Notes under the pieces: generated by a model | Database searches by the model: none | Told to the model about the DNA's origin: nothing | What the model saw: the letters and a program-made list of their open reading frames with translations, nothing else | Shown: in pieces, positions 36,083-44,599 of the stretch | Numbering within the stretch: the stretch's first letter is position 1 | Layout: every line of letters starts with the position of its first letter | Program-made: the position numbers and the translations under genes | Origin: Mariaggregatimicrobium sp964498785 | GTDB lineage: Bacteria > Zhuqueibacterota > Zhuqueibacteria > Thermofontimicrobiales > Thiofontviventaceae | DNA: 64,000 nt | NCBI GenBank assembly: GCA_964498785.1 | Contig: CAZCJL010000008.1 | Span: forward strand, 45,927 to 109,926 | Reading direction: 5' to 3'

Positions 36083-36475
36083 TTATTCTCTTCCGTCTTG
36101 TTGTTCTTCAGGCGCAGGTGTGGGTACTGCTCCCTGTTGTATTGGTTCTTCAGTCGTCGGTACAGTTGGCAACACATCTGCCGGTGAAGAGATACCGCCA
36201 CTGGATCGTTCCTGTCCAACAATACTTTGGCTTCCATCGTTGCCCTTGGTTATTATTCCCAGCATTAAGGAAATTGCCATAAACAGGATAGCTAAAATTG
36301 TTGTTAATTTACTTAAAAAAGAAGCTGCTCCTCTACCTCCGAACACAGCTCCCATACCGCCGCCGCCGCCACCAAAGACGCCGGCTAAACCGCCACCTTT
36401 ACTTGATTGTAGTAAAATAACAATCGTTAAAACAATAGAAACCAGTATGTGAACGATTATCAAAAATGAATACAT
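36083..36475 (-). CDS. secG: SecG preprotein translocase subunit
   Basis: This is a 130-residue protein: first helix (about 3-22), the conserved LLQSSKGGGLAGVFGGGGGG loop with a Gly-rich stretch, second helix (about 52-72), then a Pro/Thr/Glu/Gln-rich cytoplasmic tail (about 75-130) longer than in E. coli but common in this lineage. SecG assists SecYE in protein export at the inner membrane. It follows tpiA by 20 bases, the common tpiA-secG arrangement. Confidence 0.93.
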   Translation of the reverse strand: MYSFLIIVHILVSIVLTIVILLQSSKGGGLAGVFGGGGGGMGAVFGGRGAASFLSKLTTILAILFMAISLMLGIITKGNDGSQSIVGQERSSGGISSPADVLPTVPTTEEPIQQGAVPTPAPEEQQDGRE

Positions 36476-36495
36476 TATTACTCCATCATAATTTT

Positions 36496-37257
36496 TTATA
36501 ATCGATCGGCGATTTTTATTATTTGTACAAATGAATCCAAATCAAGACTGGCGCCTCCGATCAAGGCTCCGTCTATGTCCGGCTGTCCCAGAAGTTCCTT
36601 AGCATTTGCCGGTTTCACACTTCCACCATATTGAATTCTCAATTTTTCAGAAATCTCACGATCATATAATTCACTAAGCAATTTACGAATAAATGCATGA
36701 ACGTTTTCGGCTTGTTCCGGAGTTGCAGTTTCACCAGTACCAATCGCCCAAACAGGCTCATACGCTATCGTTATGCGCTTTACATCTTCTTTATTGATTC
36801 CGTGAAGACCATCTTTTACCTGTCTCTCGATGACCTGTTCTGTTTTATCAGATTTTCTTTGCTCAATTGTTTCTCCGACACAAAATATCGGATCTAACCG
36901 GGATGAAAGCGCTTTTTTTAGTTTCTTATTGATAAGCTCATCCGTCTCGCCAAAATAGTGCCTTCTTTCGGAGTGACCGATAATCACAAAATCACATCCC
37001 AATGATTCCAGCATTGAAACGGATATTTCCCCTGTATAGGCGCCATCATCTTCCTGATGCATATTCTGTGCGCTCAGTTTTACATTACTTTTTTTGATAA
37101 CTTCCCGAACAGGCGCAAGCGCGGTAAATGGCGGTCCTACAATTATATCTGTGTTTTGATATTCTTGCACGCGTTCTGTAAGCCCCCGAACAAACTCAAC
37201 GGCTTCGGGGACTGTTTTATTCATTTTCCAGTTTCCGGCTATAATTTTTCGTCGCAA
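36496..37257 (-). CDS. tpiA: Triosephosphate isomerase
   Basis: This is a 253-residue TIM-barrel enzyme that interconverts dihydroxyacetone phosphate and glyceraldehyde-3-phosphate. It shows AGNWKMN (Asn and Lys of the active site, residues 6-12), the catalytic His in IGHSERR (about 94-100), the catalytic Glu in AYEPVWAIGTG (about 165-175, including the flexible loop) and GGSVKP and GGASL phosphate-binding turns. Cytoplasmic glycolysis. It is 65 bases after gap; pgk, often between them, is absent here. Confidence 0.97.
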   Translation of the reverse strand: MRRKIIAGNWKMNKTVPEAVEFVRGLTERVQEYQNTDIIVGPPFTALAPVREVIKKSNVKLSAQNMHQEDDGAYTGEISVSMLESLGCDFVIIGHSERRHYFGETDELINKKLKKALSSRLDPIFCVGETIEQRKSDKTEQVIERQVKDGLHGINKEDVKRITIAYEPVWAIGTGETATPEQAENVHAFIRKLLSELYDREISEKLRIQYGGSVKPANAKELLGQPDIDGALIGGASLDLDSFVQIIKIADRL

Positions 37258-37322
37258 TATTCTTATACCTTTTTTAATAGATTAAAAGTTCCAACCGTCG
37301 TATAAAAATTCGATCATGGGTT

Positions 37323-38318
37323 TTAGAACATTTTTTCAATTGAATCCACGACTCGATTTGAGTAACCCCACTCATTATCATACCAGGATAACACTTTGAC
37401 CATATTTCCTTGCATAACCATAGTCGAAAGCGCATCAAAAATGCTGGAATGATTATCGCCCACAACATCGATCGACACAATAGGATCTTCAGTGTATGCC
37501 AAAATGCCTTTTAATTCACCTTCGGCAGCTTCTTTCATTGCGGCATTCACTTTTTCTACAGTAACGTCTTCCTTTAATTCAGCCACAAGATCAACAACCG
37601 AGCCATCAAACGTGGGGACGCGAATTGCGAATCCATCGAGTTTGCCATTTAATTCGGGTATCACTTTTCCAACGGCCTTTGCAGCGCCAGTAGTCGTAGG
37701 AATCATTGACATTGCAGCAGCACGTGCTCTGCGAAGGTCTGAATGCGGTAAATCTAGTATTTTCTGATCATTTGTATATGCATGGATAGTTGTCATAAAA
37801 CCACGCACGAAGCCAAACTTGTCGTTGAGAACTTTGGCAACAGGAGCCAAACAATTGGTTGTACATGAGGCATTGGACACGATTTTATGTTCAGGTTTTA
37901 AATCAGAATCGTTCACACCAAGAACGATCGTTGCGTCAATTTGATCTTTTGCCGGTACAGTCAGTAATACCTTCTCAGCGCCTGCTTGAATATGTTTCTC
38001 GATTAATGCTTTGGTTCGGAATACACCTGTTGATTCAACAACACATTTTACCCCAAGGGTGCCCCAGGGTAAATTGGCAGGATCTTTTTCTGCCGAAATT
38101 TTAACCTTTTTGCCATTAACTACGATTGCATCGCCTTCAACCCTAACGTCGCCATTGAATTTGCCATGAACTGAATCGTATTTTAAAAGATGCGCCAATG
38201 TTTCGGCATTCGTAATATCATTAATTTGGACAACTTCAAATTGATCTTTAGCTTCCATAATACGGAACACCAGTCGTCCGATTCTTCCAAAACCATTAAT
38301 TCCAACTTTGATTTTCAT
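37323..38318 (-). CDS. gap: Glyceraldehyde-3-phosphate dehydrogenase
   Basis: This is a 331-residue GAPDH from the ATG at 38316-38318, preceded by AGGAGG; the ATG five codons upstream would place the ribosome-binding site inside the gene. It has the NAD-binding Rossmann GINGFGRIGR (about 6-15), the catalytic Cys in NASCTTNC, the partner His in the following helix region and the C-terminal WYDNEWGYSNRVVD motif. It catalyses the phosphorylating oxidation step of glycolysis. It is first in gap-tpiA-secG-tRNA-Leu, driven by a consensus sigma70 promoter at 38433-38461. Confidence 0.97.
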   Translation of the reverse strand: MKIKVGINGFGRIGRLVFRIMEAKDQFEVVQINDITNAETLAHLLKYDSVHGKFNGDVRVEGDAIVVNGKKVKISAEKDPANLPWGTLGVKCVVESTGVFRTKALIEKHIQAGAEKVLLTVPAKDQIDATIVLGVNDSDLKPEHKIVSNASCTTNCLAPVAKVLNDKFGFVRGFMTTIHAYTNDQKILDLPHSDLRRARAAAMSMIPTTTGAAKAVGKVIPELNGKLDGFAIRVPTFDGSVVDLVAELKEDVTVEKVNAAMKEAAEGELKGILAYTEDPIVSIDVVGDNHSSIFDALSTMVMQGNMVKVLSWYDNEWGYSNRVVDSIEKMF

Positions 38319-38432
38319 CTTTCCTCCTAACATGTTTTGAGATCATCATTTCTGTTCTGAATTTGAATCCAGATCTATATTTAAAATAATTAAGTGCTTT
38401 CTCATTTTGCTCATTCAAAAATATTAAACTCT

Positions 38433-38461
38433 ATTATAAGAAAAAAATTAAAAAATGTCAA
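38433..38461 (-). promoter_or_regulatory. Consensus sigma70 promoter of gap
   Basis: On the minus strand, TTGACA (38456-38461) and TATAAT (38433-38438) are separated by exactly 17 bases, a perfect consensus pair. The start site near 38427 gives a leader of about 110 bases. Confidence 0.85.
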
Positions 38462-38486
38462 GTACTTTAATAAATCATTTTTGTTG

Positions 38487-38515
38487 TTGACAACCAACTG
38501 TTTTTTTTATATATT
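38487..38515 (+). promoter_or_regulatory. Sigma70 promoter of elbB
   Basis: TTGACA (38487-38492), 17 bases, TATATT (38510-38515). It diverges from the gap promoter, with the two -35 boxes 25 bases apart, and leaves a leader of about 100 bases before elbB with no clear RNA structure. Confidence 0.8.
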
Positions 38516-38620
38516 AAAAACTGACTACACATTTCTGCATTGCACTTTATTAAACATTAAAACAAGCTATTTCGTAACTAATTTTTTTATTTCCATTTAA
38601 ATAATATAGGAGGTTATTAT

Positions 38621-39295
38621 ATGCCAAATTTCTCGGACAAAAAAATTGGTGTTTTATTATCCGGGTGTGGTGTGTTTGATGGCAGTGAAATTCACGAAGC
38701 AACTGTCACACTGTTGGCACTGGACAATGCTAAAGCGGAAATCGTGGCCATGGCGCCGGATGCAAATCAGGCTCACGTTATTAACCACCTGAAGGGCGAT
38801 GAGGTGAAAGGCGCTGCACGCAATATTCTCGTCGAATCTGCACGTATCGCGCGCGGAGAAATAAAAGCAGTACAGGATGTTTCCGCTGCTGATCTGGATG
38901 GTTTAATTGTTCCTGGCGGTTTCGGAGCCGCAAAAAACCTGTGCACTTTTGCCTTCGAAGGCACAAATTGTAACGTAAACCCTGATGTGGAACGGTTGAT
39001 AAATGATATGCACGCAGCGAAAAAACCAATGGGCTTTATTTGTATCGCACCGGCTCTGTGCGCTAAAGTTTTGGGAAGTTACAAACCACAATTAACGATT
39101 GGAAATGATGAAGGAACCGCCAAAGCCATTGAGGAAATGGGCGGAAAACATGAAACCTGCAAAGTAGATGAAATTGCTGTAGATGAAAATAATAAAATTG
39201 TTTCAACGCCAGCATATATGTTAGGACCATCTATTTCCTTTGTTGCCAAAGGTATTGAAAAATGTGTGAATAAAGTTTTGGAAATGACAATTTAA
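38621..39295 (+). CDS. elbB: ElbB, DJ-1/PfpI-family glyoxalase-like protein
   Basis: This is a 224-residue protein of the DJ-1/PfpI superfamily. It shows the ElbB opening LLSGCGVFDGSEIHEA (about 12-27), the LIVPGGFGAAKNLC loop (about 89-102) and the catalytic-elbow Cys in GFICIAPALCAKV (about 131-143). ElbB is described as an isoprenoid-biosynthesis-associated protein with glyoxalase activity in E. coli; its physiological role is uncertain. AGGAGG lies 8 bases before the ATG. It is a single-gene unit between a sigma70 promoter and a terminator. Confidence 0.92.
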   Translation: MPNFSDKKIGVLLSGCGVFDGSEIHEATVTLLALDNAKAEIVAMAPDANQAHVINHLKGDEVKGAARNILVESARIARGEIKAVQDVSAADLDGLIVPGGFGAAKNLCTFAFEGTNCNVNPDVERLINDMHAAKKPMGFICIAPALCAKVLGSYKPQLTIGNDEGTAKAIEEMGGKHETCKVDEIAVDENNKIVSTPAYMLGPSISFVAKGIEKCVNKVLEMTI

Positions 39296-39308
39296 ATGAG
39301 TACTTATG

Positions 39309-39352
39309 AAAAAGAGAGAATCTCTGTTCAGAGCATTCTCTCTTTTTTTTTT
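39309..39352. terminator. Bidirectional terminator between elbB and crcB
   Basis: A 13-bp inverted repeat (39309-39321 and 39335-39347, AAAAAGAGAGAAT and its complement), with an inner CTCTG/CAGAG pairing, followed by a T-run on the plus strand. It serves elbB (plus) and probably crcB (minus) from the other side. Confidence 0.9.
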
Positions 39353-39377
39353 ATACATAACGATCAAGTTTGCATCG

Positions 39378-39755
39378 TTAAATTAATTTTGATATTGAAT
39401 AACCGAACCAAACACTTCCAATTCCCATCACGAAATGAAATAAAAGATTAGAAGAAAAACTAATAAATTCACCACCACGCGCTAAATTGAAAACATCATA
39501 TCCAAATGTTGCAAATGTGGTAAAACTCCCTAAAAATCCAACGAAAATCAACATCCGTGCTTCAGGATTAAATATCTGTCTATTCTCGGAAAACCCACTC
39601 AGGAACCCAATTAAAAAGCAACCTAATATATTTACGGCTAACGTTCCATAAGGAAAATATGATTTTCCCCAAATGCGTTGAACTAAGCCGCTTGTTAAAT
39701 AACGTAGAATTGAGCCGAAAAATCCACCGATACCAACAAGTAATAATTTATACAT
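39378..39755 (-). CDS. crcB: CrcB/Fluc fluoride channel
   Basis: This is a 125-residue four-helix membrane protein with the Fluc signatures GGFFGSILRYL (about 11-21) and GFLGSFTTFATFG (about 73-85), including the Thr/Phe residues of the pore. Fluc dimers export fluoride from the cytoplasm. It is preceded by a fluoride riboswitch, which independently supports the function. Single-gene unit; it ends against the elbB terminator. Confidence 0.96.
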   Translation of the reverse strand: MYKLLLVGIGGFFGSILRYLTSGLVQRIWGKSYFPYGTLAVNILGCFLIGFLSGFSENRQIFNPEARMLIFVGFLGSFTTFATFGYDVFNLARGGEFISFSSNLLFHFVMGIGSVWFGYSISKLI

Positions 39756-39756
39756 C

Positions 39757-39828
39757 CTTGACTCCTATCAAAAAATATATAGGAGTCATCAGCATGTTAT
39801 GCGGTCACAGGTGGACTCCATCACCTCA
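39757..39828 (-). promoter_or_regulatory. Fluoride riboswitch (crcB motif) with SD-sequestering platform
   Basis: The minus strand from 39828 matches the crcB-motif aptamer: GGTGATGGAGTCCACC, then ACCGC and CTGATGACTCCTA. GGTG/CACC makes the pseudoknot and GGAGTC/GACTCC makes P1. The P1 3' strand (39779-39787) can instead pair with TAGGAGTC (39760-39767), which contains the crcB ribosome-binding site. Fluoride-bound P1 would free the site, giving translational ON control; this switch mechanism is inferred from the pairing. Confidence 0.93.
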
Positions 39829-39897
39829 ATTTTTTATCATTTTAAAATAGCAAAATTATGAAGCACACGAATGGCATAATTATCATGACATGAGAAA

Positions 39898-41145
39898 TTA
39901 CTCCGCCATATTACGTGCATTTAATTTCCGTTTGTTTCTTTCTCGCCGATGAATCAACTCGTCTTTGTACTGTTTTAATTTTAGGCTTTTCCCCAATTCT
40001 TCAGCAAGATCCAGCGCACTGATTGCATTATTCACCAGATCTATCGCTTTTTGGTAATCCTGCTGTTGGTGTTCATAATATTTCGCAAGTTCCGCATACG
40101 GTTCGATTTCGACGTATCCGGCAGAAATCATGTCTTCCCACATTTGGACGGCGTTTTCCCATTTCTGCAGTTTTTTATAACAGCGACCGAGCCTGCCAGC
40201 CAGATGATTTGTTCGTTGTTTATCCGTAATGTTTGCTAATAAGAATTTATAAATTTCAATACTTCGCTGCCATTCGTTCATATTTTCCAATGAATGCGCC
40301 AGACTCGCCAGGTCATTATGATGTGTCAGAAATTTTTGCGGGTCAGAATAAATAAACATACTTTGAATAAACAGTGCCGCCAGCGATAGAATATCCCATT
40401 CATTATGTCGGATAATTGGTAACAGTGGAGCAACATTTTTTTCCCGTAAATATTGAAAATAGATTGATGGTATTTGAAATCCGGGAATATCCTCATGCCG
40501 GAAAAAATCAAGTACATATCGTTCAATGTTACCAAGACTGCAATCCGTTAACCGGTGTCGCCAAATCCTTCGCGCCGTATGAACAAGGTCCAAATGCGGT
40601 GGCTTGTTCAACGCCGGTTCCAGTCGTGAAAAAACAAACCGGCTTTCTATTAAATGCCAGTCAAAACTTTTACCATTATAAGAAACAAGACCGGTGAATT
40701 GTTTGAACAACTCATTTATCGCATATAAAAACGCTAATTCTTCATTATAATCGCGCAGCAGAAATTGTTTGACAACAAATCCACTTTCAGCAAAATAACC
40801 AAAGCCGGCCAGGAAAATATAAGTACCGGCGCCACTCGATAGCCCGGTTGTTTCTGTATCAAAAAATAGCGTTTGCTCAAGTTGAACAGATTTAAGCCGT
40901 TCGTCCTTTCCCACCAACGCCAGCAATTCGAGATCGACATTCTCGATTGCGTTTAAAGTAACGGCTCCGTGCCTGTAGTCGTGTCTAAAAGTTTTAGTTA
41001 TTACAAAACATTTTCCAAAAGGAGTTGGCTGAAATTCCCCGTCAAAATAATTGCTGAAGTTGACTTTATGGGGGCTTTTCGCAGGTCGATTCTCTGTTAC
41101 CTTTGGTATTGATTCAATGAATTTTAATTTATCTCTCAGATTCAT
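39898..41145 (-). CDS. YprB-like RNase H-fold 3'-5' exonuclease with TPR tail
   Basis: This is a 415-residue protein. Residues about 85-270 form a DEDD-type exonuclease fold: Exo I FFDTETTGLSSGAGTYIF (Asp and Glu present), Exo II YNGKSFDWHLIESRF and Exo III HNEWDILSLAALF. This matches the YprB ribonuclease-H-like family (predicted nucleases). Residues about 275-400 are TPR-like helices, suggesting a protein partner. It has no membrane or signal sequence. Convergent or divergent neighbours indicate a single-gene unit. Substrate unknown. Confidence 0.85.
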   Translation of the reverse strand: MNLRDKLKFIESIPKVTENRPAKSPHKVNFSNYFDGEFQPTPFGKCFVITKTFRHDYRHGAVTLNAIENVDLELLALVGKDERLKSVQLEQTLFFDTETTGLSSGAGTYIFLAGFGYFAESGFVVKQFLLRDYNEELAFLYAINELFKQFTGLVSYNGKSFDWHLIESRFVFSRLEPALNKPPHLDLVHTARRIWRHRLTDCSLGNIERYVLDFFRHEDIPGFQIPSIYFQYLREKNVAPLLPIIRHNEWDILSLAALFIQSMFIYSDPQKFLTHHNDLASLAHSLENMNEWQRSIEIYKFLLANITDKQRTNHLAGRLGRCYKKLQKWENAVQMWEDMISAGYVEIEPYAELAKYYEHQQQDYQKAIDLVNNAISALDLAEELGKSLKLKQYKDELIHRRERNKRKLNARNMAE

Positions 41146-41190
41146 GCTCTAAATATACATAAGTTATTTACAAAAGTAAATAAAAAATAC

Positions 41191-41219
41191 TTGTAATTGT
41201 TTCACAGTTATATTATATT
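41191..41219 (+). promoter_or_regulatory. Probable promoter of the radC operon
   Basis: TTGTAA (41191-41196), 17 bases, TATATT (41214-41219). The predicted start near 41226 leaves about 43 bases before the lipoprotein gene. Confidence 0.5.
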
Positions 41220-41268
41220 TTAATACCTCGAAATATGAAAATAATGTACATTAGCTTGTGATGTGGAA

Positions 41269-41601
41269 ATGCGATCTTTTCTTATAATCATAATACTACT
41301 ATTATTAATGCTGAATTGTTCAGCTTCTCCTGAAAAGAAGAAGACGATTGACAGTGACACATTTGTGCAACTTTATTGCGATGTAGTCGCCCGTTATGAT
41401 ATTCTGGCCAGAGATAAACGAAAAGCATTTGTGGATAGCACTTTTCAGCACTATGATGTATCTCGGGATGTTTTCGAAAATACGGTTGAAAGATACAGCA
41501 CGGATCCGGAATCCTGGGAAAAAATCTTCGATAAAATCGTCACTGAATTGGAAAAAAGAGCAGAAGCTATATCAGATTCTTCTAATCAAACAATTAAATA
41601 A
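41269..41601 (+). CDS. Small lipoprotein (DUF4296-like)
   Basis: This is a 110-residue protein starting at the ATG at 41269 (a GTG two codons earlier is possible; the ribosome-binding site is weak). The signal ends in LMLNC, a lipobox. The mature part is a short helical domain (FVQLYCDVVARYDILARDKRKAFVD) that resembles the small DUF4296 lipoproteins of Bacteroidetes; that match is tentative. It is first in a plus-strand group with two membrane proteins and radC, separated by 31 bases from the next gene's likely ATG. Confidence 0.65.
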   Translation: MRSFLIIIILLLLMLNCSASPEKKKTIDSDTFVQLYCDVVARYDILARDKRKAFVDSTFQHYDVSRDVFENTVERYSTDPESWEKIFDKIVTELEKRAEAISDSSNQTIK

Positions 41602-41632
41602 ATTGATATTGAAAAAATCAAAATCACTCTAC

Positions 41633-42091
41633 ATGTCAATTTTGTTTTTTGCCCTCCTCTGGTGCGTGCTCATCATCGCCGCACCGCTGTTATCATGTCA
41701 TCAAATGATACTATCATCCGGAACGATCTACTATTTTTTTTCAAAAATTTGCCACCAGATTCCGGATCGATCCTTCATGGTTTGTGATAAACAATTTGCG
41801 GTATGTTCACGATGCACCGGAATCTATACTGGTTTTTTATTCGGCATAATTCTTTTCCCGCTAATAAAAATCTTTAAAAAAGATTTTCTTCTGTCTTATA
41901 CATTTTTTCTGATTATGATAATACCGCTAATTATAGATGTACTTATCTCATTTTCTGGTTTTTGGCAAAACACGTTCTTTTCCCGATACATCACTGGTCT
42001 AATTTCAGGGTGTTTTACGGCGTTACTGGTCTTTCCGGGATTTTATAATTTCTATGAAAAAATGGAGGTAAAACATGAATACAAAACCTGA
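41633..42091 (+). CDS. DUF2085 membrane protein
   Basis: This is about 152 residues from the ATG at 41633; in-frame TTG codons at 41603 and 41609 are alternatives, and the open frame further upstream overlaps the lipoprotein gene and is not coding. It has four hydrophobic helices and the DUF2085 signature CHQIPDRSF...VCSRCTGIYTGFLFG (about residues 37-66), with paired cysteines suggesting a bound metal or thiol chemistry. DUF2085 proteins are found in many bacteria and archaea and have no known function. The 3' end overlaps the next gene by 17 bases. Confidence 0.85.
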   Translation: MSILFFALLWCVLIIAAPLLSCHQMILSSGTIYYFFSKICHQIPDRSFMVCDKQFAVCSRCTGIYTGFLFGIILFPLIKIFKKDFLLSYTFFLIMIIPLIIDVLISFSGFWQNTFFSRYITGLISGCFTALLVFPGFYNFYEKMEVKHEYKT

Positions 42092-42533
42092 TAAATTTGT
42101 TCCATCGATCATTGGCGGAGCTGTTATTGGAATACTTTCCACAGTTCCGGGACTTAACTTTATTAATTGTTTTTGCTGCGCCGGAATTATCATCGGGGGA
42201 TTCGTTGCGGTTTATGTTTATAATAAAACGCTGGGCGAATATGAATTGACCTACAGCGACGGTGCACTCATCGGAATTTTCGCAGGAATCATTGGCGTTG
42301 TTTTTTCTGCAATATTAAACTCTATTTTTGGGGTGACAATGGATAAATTGTTGGAGCACTTAACGCAATTCTCGCAGGAAATTCCACCTGAAGCCCGGGA
42401 AATGTTGGAGCTTTTTCGGGAAAATCAAAGCGCGTTGTATATCCTGAATATCGCAATGAGCCTGGTCATCAACATTATATTTGGTTTACTGGGAGGAGTG
42501 TTAGGAGTTGCTATTTTGGGAAAGAAAATATGA
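42075..42533 (+). CDS. Four-helix membrane protein of unknown function
   Basis: This is a 152-residue protein with four hydrophobic segments (about 10-28, 30-50, 65-87 and 122-148) and Gly-rich turns, with a short amphipathic helix (LLEHLTQFSQEIPPEAREMLELF) between helices 3 and 4. A GGAGG ribosome-binding site lies 7 bases before the ATG, inside the DUF2085 gene. It overlaps radC by four bases (ATGA), so translation is probably coupled. It resembles DUF4199/DUF5518-type proteins only in general layout; I do not assign a family. Confidence 0.75.
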   Translation: MNTKPDKFVPSIIGGAVIGILSTVPGLNFINCFCCAGIIIGGFVAVYVYNKTLGEYELTYSDGALIGIFAGIIGVVFSAILNSIFGVTMDKLLEHLTQFSQEIPPEAREMLELFRENQSALYILNIAMSLVINIIFGLLGGVLGVAILGKKI

Positions 42534-43219
42534 AAGAATATCCGTCAAGAATAAAGGACTGGCCAGAGGATGAACGTCCGCGTGAGCGACTTATAAAATG
42601 GGGCGCCGATAAACTTACGGACACAGAACTTCTGGCAATATTACTACGAAGCGGCGGCATAGAGGATACGGCAATCGATCTGGCAAGACACCTGTTACAA
42701 AGATTCGACGGCTTTCGGGGCATTGATTCCAAATCAATCGCCGAGTTGTGTGAATTAAACGGGATCGGACCGGCAAAAGCAGCAATAATAAAAGCCGCGC
42801 TGGAAGTCGGGAAACGGGTATTTATTGAAAAATCAAAAGATAAAAGAAGTGTGGAATCCAGCAAAGATGCGTATTCACTGGTTGCTCCGTATATGCGTGA
42901 CATCAACCGCGAAGTTTTTAAAGTTCTGCTGCTCACGTCCAGAAATAAACTGATTACAGAGAAAACAGTTTTTGAGGGGAGTTTAGCTGAAAGTCTGGTC
43001 AATCCACGCGAAATCATCAAAGAAGCGTTGAATGAAGCGGCCGCATCTGTGGTGTTTATCCATAATCACCCCAGCGGAAATCCGCATCCCAGTAATGAGG
43101 ATAAAAAAATAACGTCGTTATTGCTAAATGCCTGCAATGTTGTCGGTATTAACGTGTTAGATCATATTATAATCGGCAAAGACAATTATTTTAGTTTTGC
43201 TGATCACGGGTTACTTTAA
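42530..43219 (+). CDS. radC: RadC family JAB-domain protein
   Basis: This is a 229-residue protein with an N-terminal UPF0758 helical domain (LIKWGADKLTDTELLAILLRSG; helix-hairpin-helix GIGPAKAAIIKAALE near 83-97) and a C-terminal JAB/MPN metalloprotease-like domain with the zinc motif HNHPSGNPHPSNED (about 182-195). Despite the name, RadC is not established as a repair enzyme; the metal site is intact. Overlaps the previous gene by four bases. It ends facing pgsA. Confidence 0.95.
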   Translation: MKEYPSRIKDWPEDERPRERLIKWGADKLTDTELLAILLRSGGIEDTAIDLARHLLQRFDGFRGIDSKSIAELCELNGIGPAKAAIIKAALEVGKRVFIEKSKDKRSVESSKDAYSLVAPYMRDINREVFKVLLLTSRNKLITEKTVFEGSLAESLVNPREIIKEALNEAAASVVFIHNHPSGNPHPSNEDKKITSLLLNACNVVGINVLDHIIIGKDNYFSFADHGLL

Positions 43220-43243
43220 CTGTTCCTACTTTAATGAAAGGAC

Positions 43244-43810
43244 TTACCTTTTCGCTGCCTGCTCGTTTTTAACACCTTTGACAAATCGGATCAGATAGAC
43301 AATTCCGGAGAGTACCACAAAAAAAGCAGCAACGAGAGTTAATATTTTTTCAAGTTCAGGAATATGAATAATATAAGCGATAATCATCAGAGAGATAAAA
43401 AACACCGTCCATTTGCCAAGCATATTTGAAGGGACGACAAATTTATAGCGCGCTGCCCATAACAGGCCGGCAATCAATATGAGAATGTCCCGACCGATAA
43501 CTAACGCAGCCGCCCAGATGGGAAAATCTCTGTGAAAAACCAGCACAATAATGACGGCGCCAACTGCCAATTTATCTGCCACAGGATCAAGAATTTTACC
43601 AACCTCTGAAATCTGGTTGAATTTTCTGGCAATTTTACCATCCAGAAAATCAGAAAGCACTCCCATAAAAATTAATACAAGTGCAAGATGTGAGCAAAGC
43701 GTGCTATCTTGTAAAATAAGATAAATAATCGGCCCGATAAGTGAAATTCTGAAAACAGATAATAGATTTGGAATTGTCCAAATCCGCCAGGATCCTTTTT
43801 CTGAATTCAT
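43244..43810 (-). CDS. pgsA: CDP-diacylglycerol-glycerol-3-phosphate phosphatidyltransferase
   Basis: This is a 188-residue membrane enzyme with about five helices and the complete CDP-alcohol phosphatidyltransferase motif DGxxARx8Gx3Dx3D, seen as SDFLDGKIARK...GKILDPVADKL (about 52-80). It makes phosphatidylglycerol phosphate at the inner membrane. It is 33 bases after surE. CDP-alcohol transferases of similar size can use other acceptors, so the glycerol-3-phosphate specificity is inferred. Confidence 0.9.
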   Translation of the reverse strand: MNSEKGSWRIWTIPNLLSVFRISLIGPIIYLILQDSTLCSHLALVLIFMGVLSDFLDGKIARKFNQISEVGKILDPVADKLAVGAVIIVLVFHRDFPIWAAALVIGRDILILIAGLLWAARYKFVVPSNMLGKWTVFFISLMIIAYIIHIPELEKILTLVAAFFVVLSGIVYLIRFVKGVKNEQAAKR

Positions 43811-43843
43811 TGTATTCCTCTCAGATTCCCCTCTCTTTTGAAT

Positions 43844-44599
43844 TTATAACTCAATATTCCAGGAATTTAATTCCTGTAGAAATTTATAATTCGTTAAATC
43901 AAAGTGAACCGGAGTAATTGATATTTTATTATTTAAAACAGCCCGATCATCAACATCGTCATCCTTTTCCAATTCGACCTTTGTGCCTGTTAACCAATAA
44001 TAAACTTTATTATGAGGATCGATCCGTTTATCAAATTTTTCCTGATACAAGGCTTTCCCCTGTTTTGTTATTTCAATGCCTTTTATTTCTTGTTCTTTAA
44101 CCGGCGGAACATTCACATTCAACAGCGTTCCCTCTGGCAGTCCTTTTTTGACCACCTTTTTGGCGAGATTAGCTGCAAACTTTGCCGCGAAGCGAAAGTC
44201 GGGTGATTGGAAGGTTGCAAGTGAAATTGCGATAGAGGGAATCTTTAAAAAGATGCCTTCTGTTGCGGCAGAGACCGTTCCTGAGTACAAAATATTTATG
44301 CCTGTATTCGCTCCCAGGTTTATTCCGGAAATAATAATATCTGGTTTGATATCGAGGGCCCAATAAGCCAGCTTCACACAATCAGCAGGAGTGCCGTTAA
44401 CAGCATACCCAAAATATTTTTCATTTTTACTGAAATTTGTCACCCGTAGCGGATCTGAAAGTGTAATTGCATGGCCAACAGCGCTTTTTTCACTGTCCGG
44501 AGCGACGGCCGTTACCTGTCCGTGCTTTACCATTTCCTGGTACAGGGCATATAAACCCGGCGCCCCGATTCCGTCATCATTTGTAAGTAAAATTTTCAT
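43844..44599 (-). CDS. surE: SurE 5'/3'-nucleotidase
   Basis: This is a 251-residue survival protein E with the metal-binding opening ILLTNDDGIGAPGLYAL (Asp8-Asp9-type pair), SAVGHAITL, GTPADCV and GINLGANTGINILYSGTVSAATEG. It is a divalent-metal-dependent phosphatase acting on nucleoside monophosphates. It overlaps accD by four bases (ATGA), indicating coupling. Length and motifs normal. Confidence 0.96.
   Translation of the reverse strand: MKILLTNDDGIGAPGLYALYQEMVKHGQVTAVAPDSEKSAVGHAITLSDPLRVTNFSKNEKYFGYAVNGTPADCVKLAYWALDIKPDIIISGINLGANTGINILYSGTVSAATEGIFLKIPSIAISLATFQSPDFRFAAKFAANLAKKVVKKGLPEGTLLNVNVPPVKEQEIKGIEITKQGKALYQEKFDKRIDPHNKVYYWLTGTKVELEKDDDVDDRAVLNNKISITPVHFDLTNYKFLQELNSWNIEL

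Noticed and set aside
41396..41632. N-terminal extension of the DUF2085 protein
   Set aside because: It overlaps the lipoprotein gene in another frame and encodes non-membrane, non-family sequence; the family begins at about 41633.
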